Source: Pseudomonas fluorescens (lineage in GTDB: Bacteria; Pseudomonadota; Gammaproteobacteria; Pseudomonadales; Pseudomonadaceae). Taken from it: DNA of 64,000 nucleotides. This document shows, piece by piece, positions 1-10,408 of the stretch (position 1 is its first letter; each line of letters begins with the position of its first letter). The notes beneath the pieces were generated by a model. It made no database searches. It worked only from the letters and a program-made list of their open reading frames with translations, and was not told where the DNA came from. The position numbers and the translations under genes are program-made. Location of the stretch: positions 34,032 through 98,031 of the forward strand of contig NZ_LACH01000033.1 in assembly GCF_000968015.1 (NCBI RefSeq), written 5' to 3'.

Positions 1-1663
1 TGGTCGACATCACCAAATGGTTCTGCACCAGCCAGACGATCAGGCGGCTGTCCCACACCGGCAACTGATGGCGCTGGCAAAAGGCTTCGGCATCCACGGC
101 GCCGATTTCCGAGTGATCGCCATGCCGGCCCTTGCCGATGTCGTGGTACAGGCCGGCCAGGTAGATCAGCTCGGGTTTAGGCAATTTGCCCATGAGCTTG
201 CTGGCCAGCGGGAATTTTTCCGACACCTGGGTGTACTGCAACTTACGCAGATGTTTGATCAGGTTCAGGGTGTGAGCATCGACCGTATAGATGTGAAACA
301 GATCGTGCTGCATCTGCCCGACGATGAAGCCGAACTCCGGCAAGTAGCGCCCGAGGATGCCGTAACGGTTCATTCGTCGCAGGTTGCGGTGGATGCCGAT
401 CTTGCACTTGAACAGTTCGATGAACAGGCTGGTGTTGCGAATGTCGTTGCGGAAATCGTCGTCGATCAAGTGACGGTGCTCGCGCAGCAGGCGAATGGTG
501 TCGGCGCGCACGCCCTTGATTTCCGGCTGCTGCGCCATCAGCACGAAGATCTCGAGCATGGCGAACGGTGTGCGGCGGAACACGTTGTCGTTGCGCGCTT
601 CGATGTAGCCGTCGTGCAACTGGAATCGCGAGTTGATCGGCTGCGGCGTCGCTTGGTCTTCCGGCGCGAGGATGACTTCCTCAAAGTGCTGGATGATCAG
701 GTCGCTGAGCTGGGCAATGCTCATGACCACGCGGTAATACTGTTGCATGAAGTTTTCGATGGCTTGCTTGGCGTCATCGCCTTTGAAGCCCAGCAGCCCG
801 GCGATGGTGCGCTGGTGATCAAACAGCAAGCGGTCTTCGGAACGGCCGGCGAGCATGTGCAGGGCGTAACGAACCTTCCACAGGAATTCCTGGGAGGAGG
901 CCAGCAGGGCGTTTTCGCTCTCGACCAGGAAACCTTCGCCGGCCAGGGCCCGCAGGTTCAGGGTGCCGTATTCACGGCGGGCCACCCACAGAATCGTCTG
1001 AATATCCCGTAGGCCGCCGGGCGAGCCTTTGACGTTGGGTTCCAGGTTGTATTCGGTGTCGTTGTACTTGTGGTGACGGGCCTTCTGCTCGGCGCGTTTG
1101 GCCAGGAAGAAGTCCTTGCTCGGCCACATGTGCGCGGTGCTGGTGACGTCCAGCATGCGCTGGCGCAAGCGCTCGGGGCCGCAGATGGTACGGCTTTCCA
1201 TCAGGTTGGTGACGACCGTCAAGTCGGCGCGGGCCTCAACGGCGCATTCGTCCACCGAACGCACGCTCTGGCCGACTTCCAGGCCGATGTCCCACAGCAG
1301 CGTCAGAAAACGCTCGATGGAGTCGCGGAAAACTTCGTGATCGGCGCTGTCCAGCAGGATCAACAAATCGATGTCGGAATAAGGGTGCAACTCACCGCGA
1401 CCGTAGCCGCCGACCGCGACCAGCGCGATGTCGGCTTCGGAACTCAAGCTGAACTGCTCCCAGGCCTTTTGCAGGATGTTATCGACGAACCAGGCGCGAT
1501 CCTCGATCAACCGGCGAATGTCGCGGCCGCTGCGAAAGCGCTCGTCGAGCACCTCGCGGGCCTGGCGAATCGCCTTCTTGAAGGCCGCGATAGGGCTTGC
1601 CTTCAGGGCCAGTTCAGCCTGGAACTGGCCACGGTCGAAGAGTTCGGGATCCACCTGCGGCAT
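1..1663 (-). CDS. glnD: Bifunctional uridylyltransferase/uridylyl-removing enzyme GlnD (partial, N-terminal 554 codons)
   Basis: GlnD senses glutamine and adds or removes UMP on the PII proteins GlnB/GlnK, setting nitrogen control in the cytoplasm. The visible part carries the nucleotidyltransferase signature [17 protein letters not shown] at residues 85-101, with the metal-binding Asp pair at 97 and 99. Near the window edge is the start of the HD phosphohydrolase domain ([13 protein letters not shown]). The start ATG at 1663 has CAGGAAAG just upstream. The family is about 900 residues long, so the last third, including the ACT domains, lies beyond position 1. The gene is divergent from nothing nearby: map, on the same strand, lies just upstream with a 45 bp gap. 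Confidence 0.96.
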   Translation of the reverse strand, partial: MPQVDPELFDRGQFQAELALKASPIAAFKKAIRQAREVLDERFRSGRDIRRLIEDRAWFVDNILQKAWEQFSLSSEADIALVAVGGYGRGELHPYSDIDLLILLDSADHEVFRDSIERFLTLLWDIGLEVGQSVRSVDECAVEARADLTVVTNLMESRTICGPERLRQRMLDVTSTAHMWPSKDFFLAKRAEQKARHHKYNDTEYNLEPNVKGSPGGLRDIQTILWVARREYGTLNLRALAGEGFLVESENALLASSQEFLWKVRYALHMLAGRSEDRLLFDHQRTIAGLLGFKGDDAKQAIENFMQQYYRVVMSIAQLSDLIIQHFEEVILAPEDQATPQPINSRFQLHDGYIEARNDNVFRRTPFAMLEIFVLMAQQPEIKGVRADTIRLLREHRHLIDDDFRNDIRNTSLFIELFKCKIGIHRNLRRMNRYGILGRYLPEFGFIVGQMQHDLFHIYTVDAHTLNLIKHLRKLQYTQVSEKFPLASKLMGKLPKPELIYLAGLYHDIGKGRHGDHSEIGAVDAEAFCQRHQLPVWDSRLIVWLVQNHLVMST

Positions 1664-1708
1664 CGATTGGCTTTCCTGTCTATAAGGCTGAGGAGCTGCG
1701 CGCCCGGA

Positions 1709-2491
1709 TCAGGCCGAAACGCGCGGGATGGTGTCGTCGGCGCGCAGGGTGAAGATCTCGTAACCGGTTTCGGTTACCAGCAGGGTGTGTTCCCACTGTG
1801 CCGACAGCTTGCGGTCCTTGGTGATCGCGGTCCAGCCGTCGCCCAATACCTTGGTGTCGGCTTTGCCCTGGTTGATCATCGGCTCGATGGTGAACGTCAT
1901 GCCGGCTTTCAGTTCCATGCCGGTGCCGGCGCGGCCGTAGTGCAGGATCTGCGGCTCTTCATGGAACACTTTGCCGATGCCGTGACCACAGAATTCGCGA
2001 ACCACGGAAAAACCGTTCTTTTCAGCGTGCTTCTGGATGACTTCACCGATGTCGCCCAGGCGGCAGCCGGGTTTGACCAGTTCGATGGCCTTGTACATGC
2101 ATTCCTGGGTCACTTGCGACAGGCGCTCGGCCCAGACCGGTACGGTGCCGACGTGGAACATGCGGCTGGTGTCGCCGTGGTAGCCGTCCTTGATGACAGT
2201 GACGTCGATGTTCAGCGTGTCGCCATCCTTCAATGGCTTCTCGTTTGGAATGCCGTGGCAGACCACGTGGTTGATCGAGGTGCAGATCGACTTCGGGAAG
2301 CCCTTGTAGTTGAGCGGGGCAGGGATGGCTTTCTGCTCGTTGACGATGTAGTCGTGGCAGATGCGGTCCAGTTCTTCAGTGGTAATGCCCGGCTTGACAT
2401 GTTCGGCAATCATTTCCAGCACATCGGCGGCCAGTTTGCCGGCGATGCGCATTTTTGCGATGTCCTCAGGGGTTTTGAGGGTGACGGTCAT
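1709..2491 (-). CDS. map: Methionine aminopeptidase, type I
   Basis: Removes the initiator methionine from nascent proteins whose second residue is small. The 260-residue length fits type Ia enzymes. The metal ligands are visible as D96, D107, H170, E203 and E234, and the substrate-binding histidines as H79 and H177. The start ATG at 2491 opens the typical N-terminus MTVTLKTPEDIAKMR. The gene is transcribed away from rpsB, with a 373 bp divergent intergenic region, and toward glnD. The map/rpsB divergent pair is the usual arrangement in gammaproteobacteria. Confidence 0.97.
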   Translation of the reverse strand: MTVTLKTPEDIAKMRIAGKLAADVLEMIAEHVKPGITTEELDRICHDYIVNEQKAIPAPLNYKGFPKSICTSINHVVCHGIPNEKPLKDGDTLNIDVTVIKDGYHGDTSRMFHVGTVPVWAERLSQVTQECMYKAIELVKPGCRLGDIGEVIQKHAEKNGFSVVREFCGHGIGKVFHEEPQILHYGRAGTGMELKAGMTFTIEPMINQGKADTKVLGDGWTAITKDRKLSAQWEHTLLVTETGYEIFTLRADDTIPRVSA

Positions 2492-2864
2492 ACAGGCTCT
2501 CTCTGCGCTCGATGGCGCCTTCTAAAACGGAATGGGCGTTGTGCGATCGATCTTCGCGGCCCTGAAAAACGCGATTCTAACAGACGAGCAGCGCAAATCT
2601 GAGCCTCTGTGCATCGCTTCTCCTTACAGAATGGCGCATTCTTGGAGGATTCCAAGGGGCGGAACCAAGGCGCGCGCCAGGATTTAACAATCCGGGTTCC
2701 GTTTTTTTCAGCCTTGTGATATAAAATGCGCCGCTTTCCGGGGATCCCCTGAAAAGCCTAAATCCACACACGTGTCGACACGATGACCTGGGTGCCTTCA
2801 GCTGATGCTGCTGGTTGGTCATTGGGATACGTGGAGGCCAAACCCGACTTATTAAGGAACTATC
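2492..2864. promoter_or_regulatory. Divergent map/rpsB control region with rpsB leader
   Basis: This 373 bp gap has no convincing gene. A likely rpsB promoter has a -10 hexamer TATAAA at 2720-2725 and a weak -35 TTCCGT at 2697-2702 (17 bp spacer). The resulting leader of about 130 nt ends in AAGGAACTATC before the rpsB ATG. In gammaproteobacteria the rpsB leader is known to be a structured target for feedback repression by ribosomal protein S2 (established for E. coli). Conservation of that structure here is inferred, not folded. The promoter for map must lie in the same gap but is not clear. Confidence 0.55.
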
Positions 2865-3602
2865 ATGTCCCAAGTCAACATGCGCGATATGCTGAAGGCC
2901 GGTGTGCACTTCGGTCACCAGACCCGTTACTGGAACCCGAAAATGGGTAAGTACATTTTCGGCGCGCGTAACAAGATCCACATCATCAACCTTGAAAAAA
3001 CCCTGCCAATGTTCAACGAAGCTCTGACTTTCGTAGAGCGTCTGGCCCAGGGCAAAAACAAGATTCTGTTCGTCGGCACCAAGCGTTCCGCTGGCAAGAT
3101 CGTTGCTGAAGAAGCAGCACGTTGCGGTTCGCCGTACGTCGATCACCGCTGGTTGGGCGGCATGCTGACCAACTTCAAAACCATCCGTGCTTCCATCAAG
3201 CGTCTGCGTGACCTTGAAGTGCAAGCCGAAGACGGTACTTTCGCCAAGCTGACCAAGAAAGAAGCGCTGATGCGCACTCGCGATCTTGAGAAGCTCGATC
3301 GTTCCCTGGGTGGTATCAAGGACATGGGCGGTCTGCCAGACGCACTGTTCGTTATCGACGTTGATCACGAGCGCATCGCGATCACCGAAGCCAACAAGCT
3401 GGGCATCCCGGTTATCGGCGTAGTCGATACCAACAGCAGCCCGGAAGGCGTTGACTACATCATCCCAGGCAACGATGACGCAATCCGCGCTATCCAGCTG
3501 TACATGGGTTCGATGGCTGACGCTGTAATCCGCGGTCGCAACCACGTTGCTGGCGGCACCGAGCAGTTCGTTGAAGAAGCTCCGGTAGCAGCAGCTGAGT
3601 AA
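2865..3602 (+). CDS. rpsB: 30S ribosomal protein S2
   Basis: Structural protein of the small ribosomal subunit, needed for S1 binding. The 245-residue protein begins [20 protein letters not shown], the highly conserved S2 N-terminus, and has the conserved WNPKM, GTKR and [10 protein letters not shown] segments. The start ATG at 2865 follows AAGGAAC with good spacing. It is first in the rpsB-tsf-pyrH-frr cluster. A strong intrinsic terminator directly follows, so tsf is probably expressed partly by read-through or from its own promoter. Confidence 0.98.
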   Translation: MSQVNMRDMLKAGVHFGHQTRYWNPKMGKYIFGARNKIHIINLEKTLPMFNEALTFVERLAQGKNKILFVGTKRSAGKIVAEEAARCGSPYVDHRWLGGMLTNFKTIRASIKRLRDLEVQAEDGTFAKLTKKEALMRTRDLEKLDRSLGGIKDMGGLPDALFVIDVDHERIAITEANKLGIPVIGVVDTNSSPEGVDYIIPGNDDAIRAIQLYMGSMADAVIRGRNHVAGGTEQFVEEAPVAAAE

Positions 3603-3630
3603 TTGACGCCTTGGCGTTGACTCAGTAAGC

Positions 3631-3656
3631 AAAAAGGGGGCTTGGCCCCCTTTTTG
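3631..3656 (+). terminator. Intrinsic terminator between rpsB and tsf
   Basis: A perfect hairpin has stem AAAAAGGGGGC pairing with GCCCCCTTTTT around a short loop, ending in five T. It lies 28 nt after the rpsB stop and in front of tsf, so it likely attenuates rpsB-tsf transcription. Confidence 0.88.
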
Positions 3657-3794
3657 CCACCTCGAAAACCGTTTGTCGGCAGCGCAGTTACAGCCCTTGT
3701 AACCTGCAGCAGCCCGCAAGGGTGATTCGGGAAGAATTGATCGCCCGTTCGATCGGGTGGAATGGTTGAAAACCTATCCAAGAGGAATTTTGAA

Positions 3795-4658
3795 ATGGCA
3801 GAGATTACTGCAGCGTTGGTCAAAGAACTGCGCGAGCGTACTGGCGAAGGCATGATGGACTGCAAAAAGGCCTTGACCAAGGCTGGCGGCGACATCGAAA
3901 AAGCCATTGATGACATGCGTGCTTCGGGCGCCATCAAGGCTGCCAAAAAAGCTGGCAACGTTGCCGCTGAAGGCGCAATCGCTTTGAAAGAAGACGGTAA
4001 ATCCGCCGTTCTGCTGGAAGTGAACTCGCAGACTGACTTCCTGGCTCTGCAGGACGACTTCAAGGCATTTGTCGCTTCCAGCGTTGAAAAAGCGTTCGCT
4101 GACAAACTGACTGACGTTGCTCCGCTGATCGCCGCTCAAGAAGCCGATCGCCTGGTTCTGGTCGGCAAGGTTGGCGAAAACGTCAACATCCGTCGCTTGG
4201 CTCGCGTTGAAGGTGACGTTGTTGGTGGTTACCTGCACGGCAACAAGATCGGTGTTGTGGTTGCCCTTAAAGGCGGCAGCGTTGAGCTGGCCAAGGACAT
4301 CGCCATGCACGTAGCGGCGACCAACCCTGAATTCCTGCTGCCATCGGAAGTTTCCGCTGAAGCGGTCGAGCGTGAGAAAGGCGTGTTCCTGACCCTCAAC
4401 GCTGACAAGATCGCCGGCAAGCCAGAAAACATTGTTGAAAACATGGTCAAAGGCCGTATCAGCAAGTTCCTGGCTGAAGCGAGCCTGGTTGAGCAGGCGT
4501 TCGTCAAGAACCCTGAAATCAAGGTTGGCGAACTGGCCAAGAAAGCCGGTGCTGAAATCGTTTCCTTCACCTACTTCAAAGTAGGCGATGGCATCGAGAA
4601 GCCGGTCGACAACTTCGCTGAAGAAGTTGCTGCCCAGCTGGCTGCCGCCAAGCAATAA
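3795..4658 (+). CDS. tsf: Elongation factor Ts
   Basis: Guanine nucleotide exchange factor that regenerates EF-Tu-GTP. The 287-residue protein begins MAEITAALVKELRERTGEGM. The TGEGMMDCKKAL signature of the N-terminal UBA-like domain is intact, and the NSQTDFLA motif follows around residue 80. The ATG at 3795 was chosen over an in-frame upstream ATG at 3762 because AGAGGA at 3781-3786 is well spaced to it and the family N-terminus starts there. It follows rpsB across a terminator hairpin and precedes pyrH. Confidence 0.97.
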   Translation: MAEITAALVKELRERTGEGMMDCKKALTKAGGDIEKAIDDMRASGAIKAAKKAGNVAAEGAIALKEDGKSAVLLEVNSQTDFLALQDDFKAFVASSVEKAFADKLTDVAPLIAAQEADRLVLVGKVGENVNIRRLARVEGDVVGGYLHGNKIGVVVALKGGSVELAKDIAMHVAATNPEFLLPSEVSAEAVEREKGVFLTLNADKIAGKPENIVENMVKGRISKFLAEASLVEQAFVKNPEIKVGELAKKAGAEIVSFTYFKVGDGIEKPVDNFAEEVAAQLAAAKQ

Positions 4659-4682
4659 GACGGTTTTTTAACTGTCGCCCTG

Positions 4683-4717
4683 AAGAGGCTGCCCGCTCAC
4701 GCGCGCAGCCTCTTTTC
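4683..4717 (+). terminator. Intrinsic terminator after tsf
   Basis: Stem AAGAGGCTGC (4683-4692) pairs with GCAGCCTCTT (4705-4714), followed by a short T stretch. This separates tsf from the pyrH-frr-uppS-cdsA-dxr run, which then needs its own promoter in 4718-4860. That stretch is AT-richer than its surroundings (TTTTTAATTGG), but no clear -35/-10 pair was identified. Confidence 0.8.
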
Positions 4718-4868
4718 AGATGGGGCACCAATTTTTAATTGGTTTCCCTTTGGAACTGGCTTACAAAGCCATGTTCCGATGGCGCTGAAGCAGCGCCAAG
4801 TTAGAGTGAACGCCAGCTGTAAACAGCTCGCAAAGAATTTTTAAAATACGCCGCAGGAGAGATTCGCA

Positions 4869-5612
4869 ATGGCTCAGCAGGGCAGTGGTTATCAGGCTCG
4901 CTATAAACGCATTCTACTCAAGCTTAGCGGCGAGGCCCTGATGGGCTCGGAAGAGTTCGGGATCGATCCGAAAGTTCTGGATCGCATGGCGCTGGAAGTC
5001 GGCCAACTGGTCGGCATCGGTGTTCAGGTCGGTCTGGTGATCGGCGGCGGCAACCTGTTCCGCGGTGCAGCGCTGAGTGCGGCCGGCATGGATCGGGTCA
5101 CCGGCGACCACATGGGCATGCTGGCCACTGTGATGAACGCCCTGGCCATGCGCGATGCGCTGGAACGTGCCAATATCTCGGCCATCGTGATGTCGGCCAT
5201 TTCCATGGTTGGCGTAACCGATCACTATGATCGCCGCAAAGCCATGCGCCACCTGAACGCCAAGGAAGTCGTGATTTTCGCGGCCGGTACCGGCAATCCG
5301 TTCTTCACCACGGATTCGGCAGCGTGCTTGCGTGCAATCGAAATCGATGCCGATGTCGTGCTCAAGGCGACCAAGGTTGATGGCGTCTACACCGCTGACC
5401 CATTCAAAGACCCGCATGCCGAGAAGTTCGATCATCTGACTTACGATGAAGTGCTGGATCGCAAGCTGGGCGTGATGGATCTGACCGCCATTTGCCTGTG
5501 CCGCGACCACAAGATGCCGTTGCGCGTATTTAACATGAACAAGCCCGGCGCCCTGCTGAATATCGTGCATGGCGGCGCTGAAGGAACCCTGATCGAGGAA
5601 GGCCAACAATGA
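4869..5612 (+). CDS. pyrH: UMP kinase
   Basis: Phosphorylates UMP to UDP in pyrimidine nucleotide synthesis; bacterial PyrH is a hexameric amino acid kinase-family enzyme, allosterically controlled by GTP and UTP. The 247-residue sequence has [15 protein letters not shown] at the N-terminus, the GGGNLFRG nucleotide-binding loop near residues 57-64, and the TDSAACLRA and KATKVDGVY segments. The start ATG at 4869 has CAGGAGAG upstream. Its TGA overlaps the ATG of frr (ATGA), giving translational coupling. Confidence 0.97.
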   Translation: MAQQGSGYQARYKRILLKLSGEALMGSEEFGIDPKVLDRMALEVGQLVGIGVQVGLVIGGGNLFRGAALSAAGMDRVTGDHMGMLATVMNALAMRDALERANISAIVMSAISMVGVTDHYDRRKAMRHLNAKEVVIFAAGTGNPFFTTDSAACLRAIEIDADVVLKATKVDGVYTADPFKDPHAEKFDHLTYDEVLDRKLGVMDLTAICLCRDHKMPLRVFNMNKPGALLNIVHGGAEGTLIEEGQQ

Positions 5613-6166
5613 TCAACGAAATCAAGAAAGACGCTAAAGAGCGTATGCAGAAATCCGTCGAGTCGCTGATGCACAACTTCGGCCGTATTCGTACTGGCCA
5701 GGCGCATCCAAGCATTCTGGAAGGCGTGATGGTGCCGTATTACGGTTCTGACACCCCGATCAAACAGGTGGCGAACATCACCGTCAAAGACGCCCGTACC
5801 CTGCAAGTCGTTGCCTTTGAGCGCAACATGCTGGGTGCCGTCGACAAAGCCATCGGTAGCGCGGGTCTGAACCTCAACCCGACCAACCTGGGTGAATTGC
5901 TGCTGATCTCCATGCCGGCCCTGACCGAAGAAACCCGTAAGGGCTTCACCAAGCAGGCTCGCGATGTCGCTGAAGATGCCCGTGTTGCAGTGCGCAACAT
6001 CCGTCGTGATGCGAACAGCCAGCTCAAGGATCTGGTCAAGGAAAAAGAAATCAGCGAAGACGAAGAGCGCCGTGCCACTGGCGAGATCGATGACCTGACC
6101 AAAAAGTTCGTGGCTGAAATCGACGCGAATCTGGCGCAGAAAGAAAAAGACCTGATGGCCGTATAA
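5609..6166 (+). CDS. frr: Ribosome recycling factor
   Basis: Works with EF-G to split post-termination ribosomes. The 185-residue length is standard, and the sequence is the expected [23 protein letters not shown] at the start, the [14 protein letters not shown] segment, and the VRNIRRDAN motif near residue 130. It overlaps pyrH by four bases and is followed 13 bp later by uppS, in an operon-like run. Confidence 0.97.
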   Translation: MINEIKKDAKERMQKSVESLMHNFGRIRTGQAHPSILEGVMVPYYGSDTPIKQVANITVKDARTLQVVAFERNMLGAVDKAIGSAGLNLNPTNLGELLLISMPALTEETRKGFTKQARDVAEDARVAVRNIRRDANSQLKDLVKEKEISEDEERRATGEIDDLTKKFVAEIDANLAQKEKDLMAV

Positions 6167-6179
6167 GGGTCACGTTTTC

Positions 6180-6935
6180 ATGGAAAAGACCAAGCAGACT
6201 GCGCCGTCCGCGGTGCCGCGCCATGTCGCGATCATCATGGATGGTAATAATCGCTGGGCGAAAAAGCGCTTTATGCCGGGTGTCGCCGGTCATAAAGCGG
6301 GCGTGGATGCGGTTCGTGCGGTGATCGAGGTGTGTGCCGAGGCCGGGGTCGAAGTATTGACCCTGTTCGCCTTCTCCAGCGAGAACTGGCAGCGCCCGGC
6401 CGACGAGGTCAGCGCCTTGATGGATCTGTTCTTCAAGGCATTGCGCCGCGAGGCCAAGCGCCTGAACGAAAACAACATCAGTTTGCGCATCATTGGCGAC
6501 CGTTCGCGCTTTCATCCAGAGCTTCAGGCTGCCATGCGTGAAGCTGAGGCAATGACGGCGGGCACCAATCGCTTCGTTCTGCAGATCGCTGCCAACTATG
6601 GCGGACAGTGGGATATCGCGCAGGCCGCACAGCGTCTGGCTCGGGAAGTTCAGGCCGGGCACCTGCGTCCGGAAGACATTACCCCGGAACTGTTGCAAAC
6701 CTGTCTGGCTACCGGCGATTTGCCGTTGCCGGACTTGTGCATCCGTACCGGTGGCGAGCACCGCATCAGTAACTTCCTGCTGTGGCAACTGGCTTACGCC
6801 GAGTTGTACTTCTCCGACCTGTTCTGGCCGGACTTCAAACACGATGCCATGCGTACCGCGCTGGCCGATTTTGCTTCTCGGCAGCGCCGCTTCGGTAAAA
6901 CGAGCGAGCAGGTCGAGGCTGGAGCCCGGGTTTAA
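6180..6935 (+). CDS. uppS: Undecaprenyl diphosphate synthase (cis-prenyltransferase)
   Basis: Condenses eight isopentenyl diphosphates onto farnesyl diphosphate to give the C55 carrier lipid for peptidoglycan and O-antigen. The catalytic Asp is D21 in IIMDGNNRWAKKR. The FAFSSENWQRP motif and the C-terminal RTGGEHRISNFLLWQ and ELYFSDLFWPDF segments of the cis-prenyltransferase family are present. It is 251 residues long. The stop codon shares a base with the cdsA start (TAATG), so the two genes are translationally coupled. Confidence 0.97.
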   Translation: MEKTKQTAPSAVPRHVAIIMDGNNRWAKKRFMPGVAGHKAGVDAVRAVIEVCAEAGVEVLTLFAFSSENWQRPADEVSALMDLFFKALRREAKRLNENNISLRIIGDRSRFHPELQAAMREAEAMTAGTNRFVLQIAANYGGQWDIAQAAQRLAREVQAGHLRPEDITPELLQTCLATGDLPLPDLCIRTGGEHRISNFLLWQLAYAELYFSDLFWPDFKHDAMRTALADFASRQRRFGKTSEQVEAGARV

Positions 6936-7741
6936 TGCTTAAACAACGAATCATCACCGCACTGATCCTGCTGCCGATAGCCCTGTGCGGGTTTTTCCTG
7001 CTCGAAGGCACCGGTTTTGCGCTGTTCATCGGGCTGGTCGTGACCCTCGGTGCATGGGAGTGGGCGCGCCTGGCGGGCTTCACTGAGCAGCCGATTCGCG
7101 TTGGCTTTGCGGCTGTGGTCGCGTTGATGCTGTTTGTCATGCATATCGTGCCTGGTCTCGCGCCTTGGGTGTTGGGCGCTTCGGTGCTTTGGTGGGGCGT
7201 TGCAACCTACCTGGTGCTGACGTATCCGCGTTCCAGCGAACTTTGGTCCAGCGCTGCCTGCAAGTTGATGATCGGTCTGCTGATCCTGCTGCCCGCCTGG
7301 CAAGGTCTGGTTCAGATCAAGCAGGAACTTTTGGGCAACTGGTTGATCATGGCGGTGATGGTGCTGGTCTGGGGTGCTGATATCGGTGCTTACTTTTCTG
7401 GTCGGGCCTTTGGCAAGCGCAAGCTGGCGCCACAGGTCAGTCCCGGCAAAAGCTGGGAGGGCGTCTACGGCGGCCTCGCGGTAAGTCTGGTCATTACTGT
7501 CATTGTCGGTCTGGTTCGAGACTGGACGGTGGCGCAGCTGTTCAAAGGTCTGATGGGTGCAGCCATCATCGTGTTCATCTCGGTGGTAGGTGATCTGACA
7601 GAAAGCATGTTCAAGCGTCAGTCCGGGATCAAGGACAGCAGTAATCTGCTGCCAGGTCACGGCGGCGTGCTGGACCGCATCGACAGCCTGACTGCAGCGA
7701 TTCCGGTGTTTGCCGTGCTGTTGTGGATGGCGGCGCCGTGA
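6935..7741 (+). CDS. cdsA: Phosphatidate cytidylyltransferase (CDP-diglyceride synthase)
   Basis: Integral inner-membrane enzyme making CDP-diacylglycerol from phosphatidate and CTP, the branch point for all phospholipids. The 268-residue protein is rich in hydrophobic segments and ends with the CdsA signature, including [14 protein letters not shown] and [14 protein letters not shown]. The start ATG at 6935 overlaps the uppS stop, and its own TGA overlaps the GTG start of dxr (GTGA). Confidence 0.96.
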   Translation: MLKQRIITALILLPIALCGFFLLEGTGFALFIGLVVTLGAWEWARLAGFTEQPIRVGFAAVVALMLFVMHIVPGLAPWVLGASVLWWGVATYLVLTYPRSSELWSSAACKLMIGLLILLPAWQGLVQIKQELLGNWLIMAVMVLVWGADIGAYFSGRAFGKRKLAPQVSPGKSWEGVYGGLAVSLVITVIVGLVRDWTVAQLFKGLMGAAIIVFISVVGDLTESMFKRQSGIKDSSNLLPGHGGVLDRIDSLTAAIPVFAVLLWMAAP

Positions 7742-8928
7742 GCCGCCCACAGCAGATTACCGTCCTGGGGGCGACCGGTTCGATTGGTCTGAGCACGCTT
7801 GATGTCATCGCTCGCCATCCCGAGCGTTATCAGGTTTTCGCCTTGAGCGGTTTCACCCGTCTGAGCGAGCTGTTGGCGCTATGTGTTCGTCATGTGCCGC
7901 GGTTCGCCGTAGTGCCTGAGGCGGGTGCTGCCCGAGGCTTGCAGGACGACTTGCGCGCTGCAGGCCTGCCGACCCGCGTGCTGGTGGGGGAGGAGGGTCT
8001 GTGTCAGGTTGCTTCCGATCCTGAGGTCGATGCGGTCATGGCGGCCATCGTTGGCGCTGCAGGCTTGCGACCGACTCTGGCGGCGGTCGAGGCCGGCAAG
8101 AAAATCCTCCTGGCCAACAAAGAAGCACTGGTGATGTCCGGTGCGCTGTTCATGCAGGCGGTGCGCAAGAGTGGTTCGGTGTTGCTGCCGATCGACAGTG
8201 AGCACAACGCGATTTTTCAGTGCATGCCACAGGATTTCGCTCGTGGGCTGAGTGCCGTCGGGGTGCGTCGGATTTTACTCACGGCCTCTGGCGGTCCGTT
8301 CCGACAGACACCTATGGCTGAACTGGTGCATGTTTCCCCTGAGCAAGCGTGTGCCCACCCGAACTGGTCCATGGGGCGCAAGATTTCGGTGGATTCGGCC
8401 AGCATGATGAACAAGGGGCTGGAGTTGATCGAAGCCTGCTGGCTGTTTGACGCCAAGCCGTCCCAGGTCGAAGTGGTGATTCATCCTCAAAGCGTGATTC
8501 ATTCGCTGGTCGATTACATCGACGGTTCGGTATTGGCCCAGTTAGGTAACCCTGACATGCGCACGCCGATCGCAAACGCGCTGGCCTGGCCGGAGCGGAT
8601 CGATTCGGGAGTTGCGCCGCTGGACCTGTTTGCAATTGCGCGGCTGGACTTCCAGGCGCCTGATGAAGAGCGATTCCCGTGTCTGCGCCTTGCGCGTCAG
8701 GCCGCCGAATCCGGCAATAGCGCGCCGGCCATGCTTAATGCGGCGAATGAAGTGGCGGTCGCGGCCTTTCTCGACGGGCGGGTTCGCTACCCGGAAATCG
8801 CGAGTATCATCGAAGAAGTGTTGAATCTCGAGCCCGTAGTTGCGGTTGACGATCTCGAGGCAGTGTTCACGGCCGACGCGAAAGCGCGAGTACTGGCCGA
8901 ACAATGGTTGAGTCGTCACGGGCGGTAA
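7738..8928 (+). CDS. dxr: 1-deoxy-D-xylulose-5-phosphate reductoisomerase
   Basis: Second step of the MEP isoprenoid pathway, NADPH-dependent, giving 2-C-methyl-D-erythritol 4-phosphate; the target of fosmidomycin. The N-terminal NADPH fold has [14 protein letters not shown]. The metal-site signature [11 protein letters not shown] and the flexible-loop region [23 protein letters not shown] are present. The GTG start at 7738 (396 aa, [10 protein letters not shown]) overlaps the cdsA TGA; an ATG at 7723 would add five residues unlike the family. IspD and IspF of the same pathway lie about 20-25 kb downstream. Confidence 0.96.
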   Translation: MSRPQQITVLGATGSIGLSTLDVIARHPERYQVFALSGFTRLSELLALCVRHVPRFAVVPEAGAARGLQDDLRAAGLPTRVLVGEEGLCQVASDPEVDAVMAAIVGAAGLRPTLAAVEAGKKILLANKEALVMSGALFMQAVRKSGSVLLPIDSEHNAIFQCMPQDFARGLSAVGVRRILLTASGGPFRQTPMAELVHVSPEQACAHPNWSMGRKISVDSASMMNKGLELIEACWLFDAKPSQVEVVIHPQSVIHSLVDYIDGSVLAQLGNPDMRTPIANALAWPERIDSGVAPLDLFAIARLDFQAPDEERFPCLRLARQAAESGNSAPAMLNAANEVAVAAFLDGRVRYPEIASIIEEVLNLEPVVAVDDLEAVFTADAKARVLAEQWLSRHGR

Positions 8929-8981
8929 GTGCTGCAATACGTTGACCCATGCGGCACTGGACAGGATTGCGGAGAAAGTAG

Positions 8982-10334
8982 ATGAGCGCGCTCTATATGA
9001 TTGTCGGCACCCTGGTGGCTTTGGGTGTGCTGGTCACCTTCCACGAATTCGGCCATTTTTGGGTCGCACGTCGCTGTGGGGTCAAAGTGCTGCGTTTCTC
9101 CGTAGGCTTCGGTATGCCGTTGCTGCGCTGGCACGACAAGAAAGGCACTGAGTTCGTCGTCGCCGCGATCCCGCTGGGCGGTTACGTGAAAATGCTCGAC
9201 GAGCGTGAAGGTGAAGTACCCGCCGATCAGCTTGATCAATCCTTCAATCGCAAATCCGTCCGCCAGCGCATCGCTATCGTATCGGCGGGTCCGATTGCCA
9301 ACTTTTTACTGGCGATGATTTTTTTCTGGGTGCTCGCCATGCTCGGCAGCGAGCAAGTGCGCCCGGTCATTGGTGCAGTCGAATCCGGCAGTATCGCCGC
9401 CAGGGCTGGTTTGAGCGCTGGCCAGGAAATCATTGCCATCGATGGCGAGCCAACTTCCGGCTGGGCTGCGGTCAACCTGCAGTTGGTCCGTCGCCTTGGG
9501 GAGAGCGGTTCCCTGCAGTTGCTGGTCCGTGATCAGGGTTCCACGGTGGATTCGCCCCGTGAGCTGATGCTGGATAAATGGCTCAAGGGTGCCGATGAGC
9601 CGGATCCGATTCGTTCGCTGGGTTTGCGCCCTTGGCGTCCGGCGCTGCCACCGGTCCTGGCTGAACTTGATCCGAAAGGCCCGGCACAGGCTGCTGGCCT
9701 GAAGACCGGTGACCGACTGTTGGCTCTGGACGGCAAGTCGCTTGATGACTGGCAGCAGGTGGTAGACACGGTCCGTATGCACCCTGATACCAAAATCATG
9801 CTGCGCGTCGAGCGTGATGGTGCTCAAATCGACGTCCCTGTGACGCTGGCCGCTCGCGGCGAGAAGAAGGCACCCAGTGGTTATCTGGGGGCTGGGGTGA
9901 AGGCCGTTGATTGGCCGCCAGAGATGATTCGTGAAGTGAGTTATGGTCCTGTGGCAGCGATTGGGGAGGGTGCTCGACGCACCTGGACCATGAGCGTACT
10001 GACCCTCGATTCGCTCAAGAAAATGTTGTTCGGTGAGCTCTCGGTAAAAAACTTGAGTGGACCGATAACCATTGCTAAAGTGGCGGGCGCTTCTGCCCAG
10101 TCGGGTGTCGCTGATTTCCTGAATTTCCTTGCTTATCTGAGTATTAGCTTGGGGGTTCTGAATTTGTTGCCCATTCCTGTACTGGATGGGGGGCATTTGT
10201 TGTTTTATCTGATCGAGTGGGCGCGTGGTCGCCCCTTGTCGGATCGGGTGCAGGGTTGGGGGATACAGATCGGCATCAGTTTGGTGATCGGGGTGATGTT
10301 GCTTGCTCTTGTCAATGATCTGGGTCGACTGTAA
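8982..10334 (+). CDS. rseP: Site-2 intramembrane metalloprotease RseP
   Basis: Cleaves the anti-sigma factor (MucA/RseA type) within the membrane to release the envelope-stress sigma factor AlgU/RpoE, and trims signal peptides. The zinc site H21-E22-x-x-H25 lies in the first membrane segment (VTFHEFGHF). The third ligand region, NLLPIPVLDGGHL, lies near residue 395. Two PDZ-like domains occupy the periplasmic middle. It is 450 residues long. It sits between dxr and bamA, the conserved envelope-biogenesis order. Confidence 0.97.
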   Translation: MSALYMIVGTLVALGVLVTFHEFGHFWVARRCGVKVLRFSVGFGMPLLRWHDKKGTEFVVAAIPLGGYVKMLDEREGEVPADQLDQSFNRKSVRQRIAIVSAGPIANFLLAMIFFWVLAMLGSEQVRPVIGAVESGSIAARAGLSAGQEIIAIDGEPTSGWAAVNLQLVRRLGESGSLQLLVRDQGSTVDSPRELMLDKWLKGADEPDPIRSLGLRPWRPALPPVLAELDPKGPAQAAGLKTGDRLLALDGKSLDDWQQVVDTVRMHPDTKIMLRVERDGAQIDVPVTLAARGEKKAPSGYLGAGVKAVDWPPEMIREVSYGPVAAIGEGARRTWTMSVLTLDSLKKMLFGELSVKNLSGPITIAKVAGASAQSGVADFLNFLAYLSISLGVLNLLPIPVLDGGHLLFYLIEWARGRPLSDRVQGWGIQIGISLVIGVMLLALVNDLGRL

Positions 10335-10408
10335 CGCTTCGCTGAATTGCGAATCTGCCGCATTTTGCGGCAGTTTGTTTATTGCCAGTTGGAATAAGAA
10401 AGGACTTC

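Noticed and set aside
17..2602. Long open frames on the plus strand across glnD and map (17-1012, 1070-2602)
   Set aside because: They are antisense to glnD and map, whose translations are clear; high GC at third codon positions makes such antisense frames common.
2577..3719. 380-codon minus-strand frame over rpsB
   Set aside because: Antisense to ribosomal protein S2, with no recognisable motifs.
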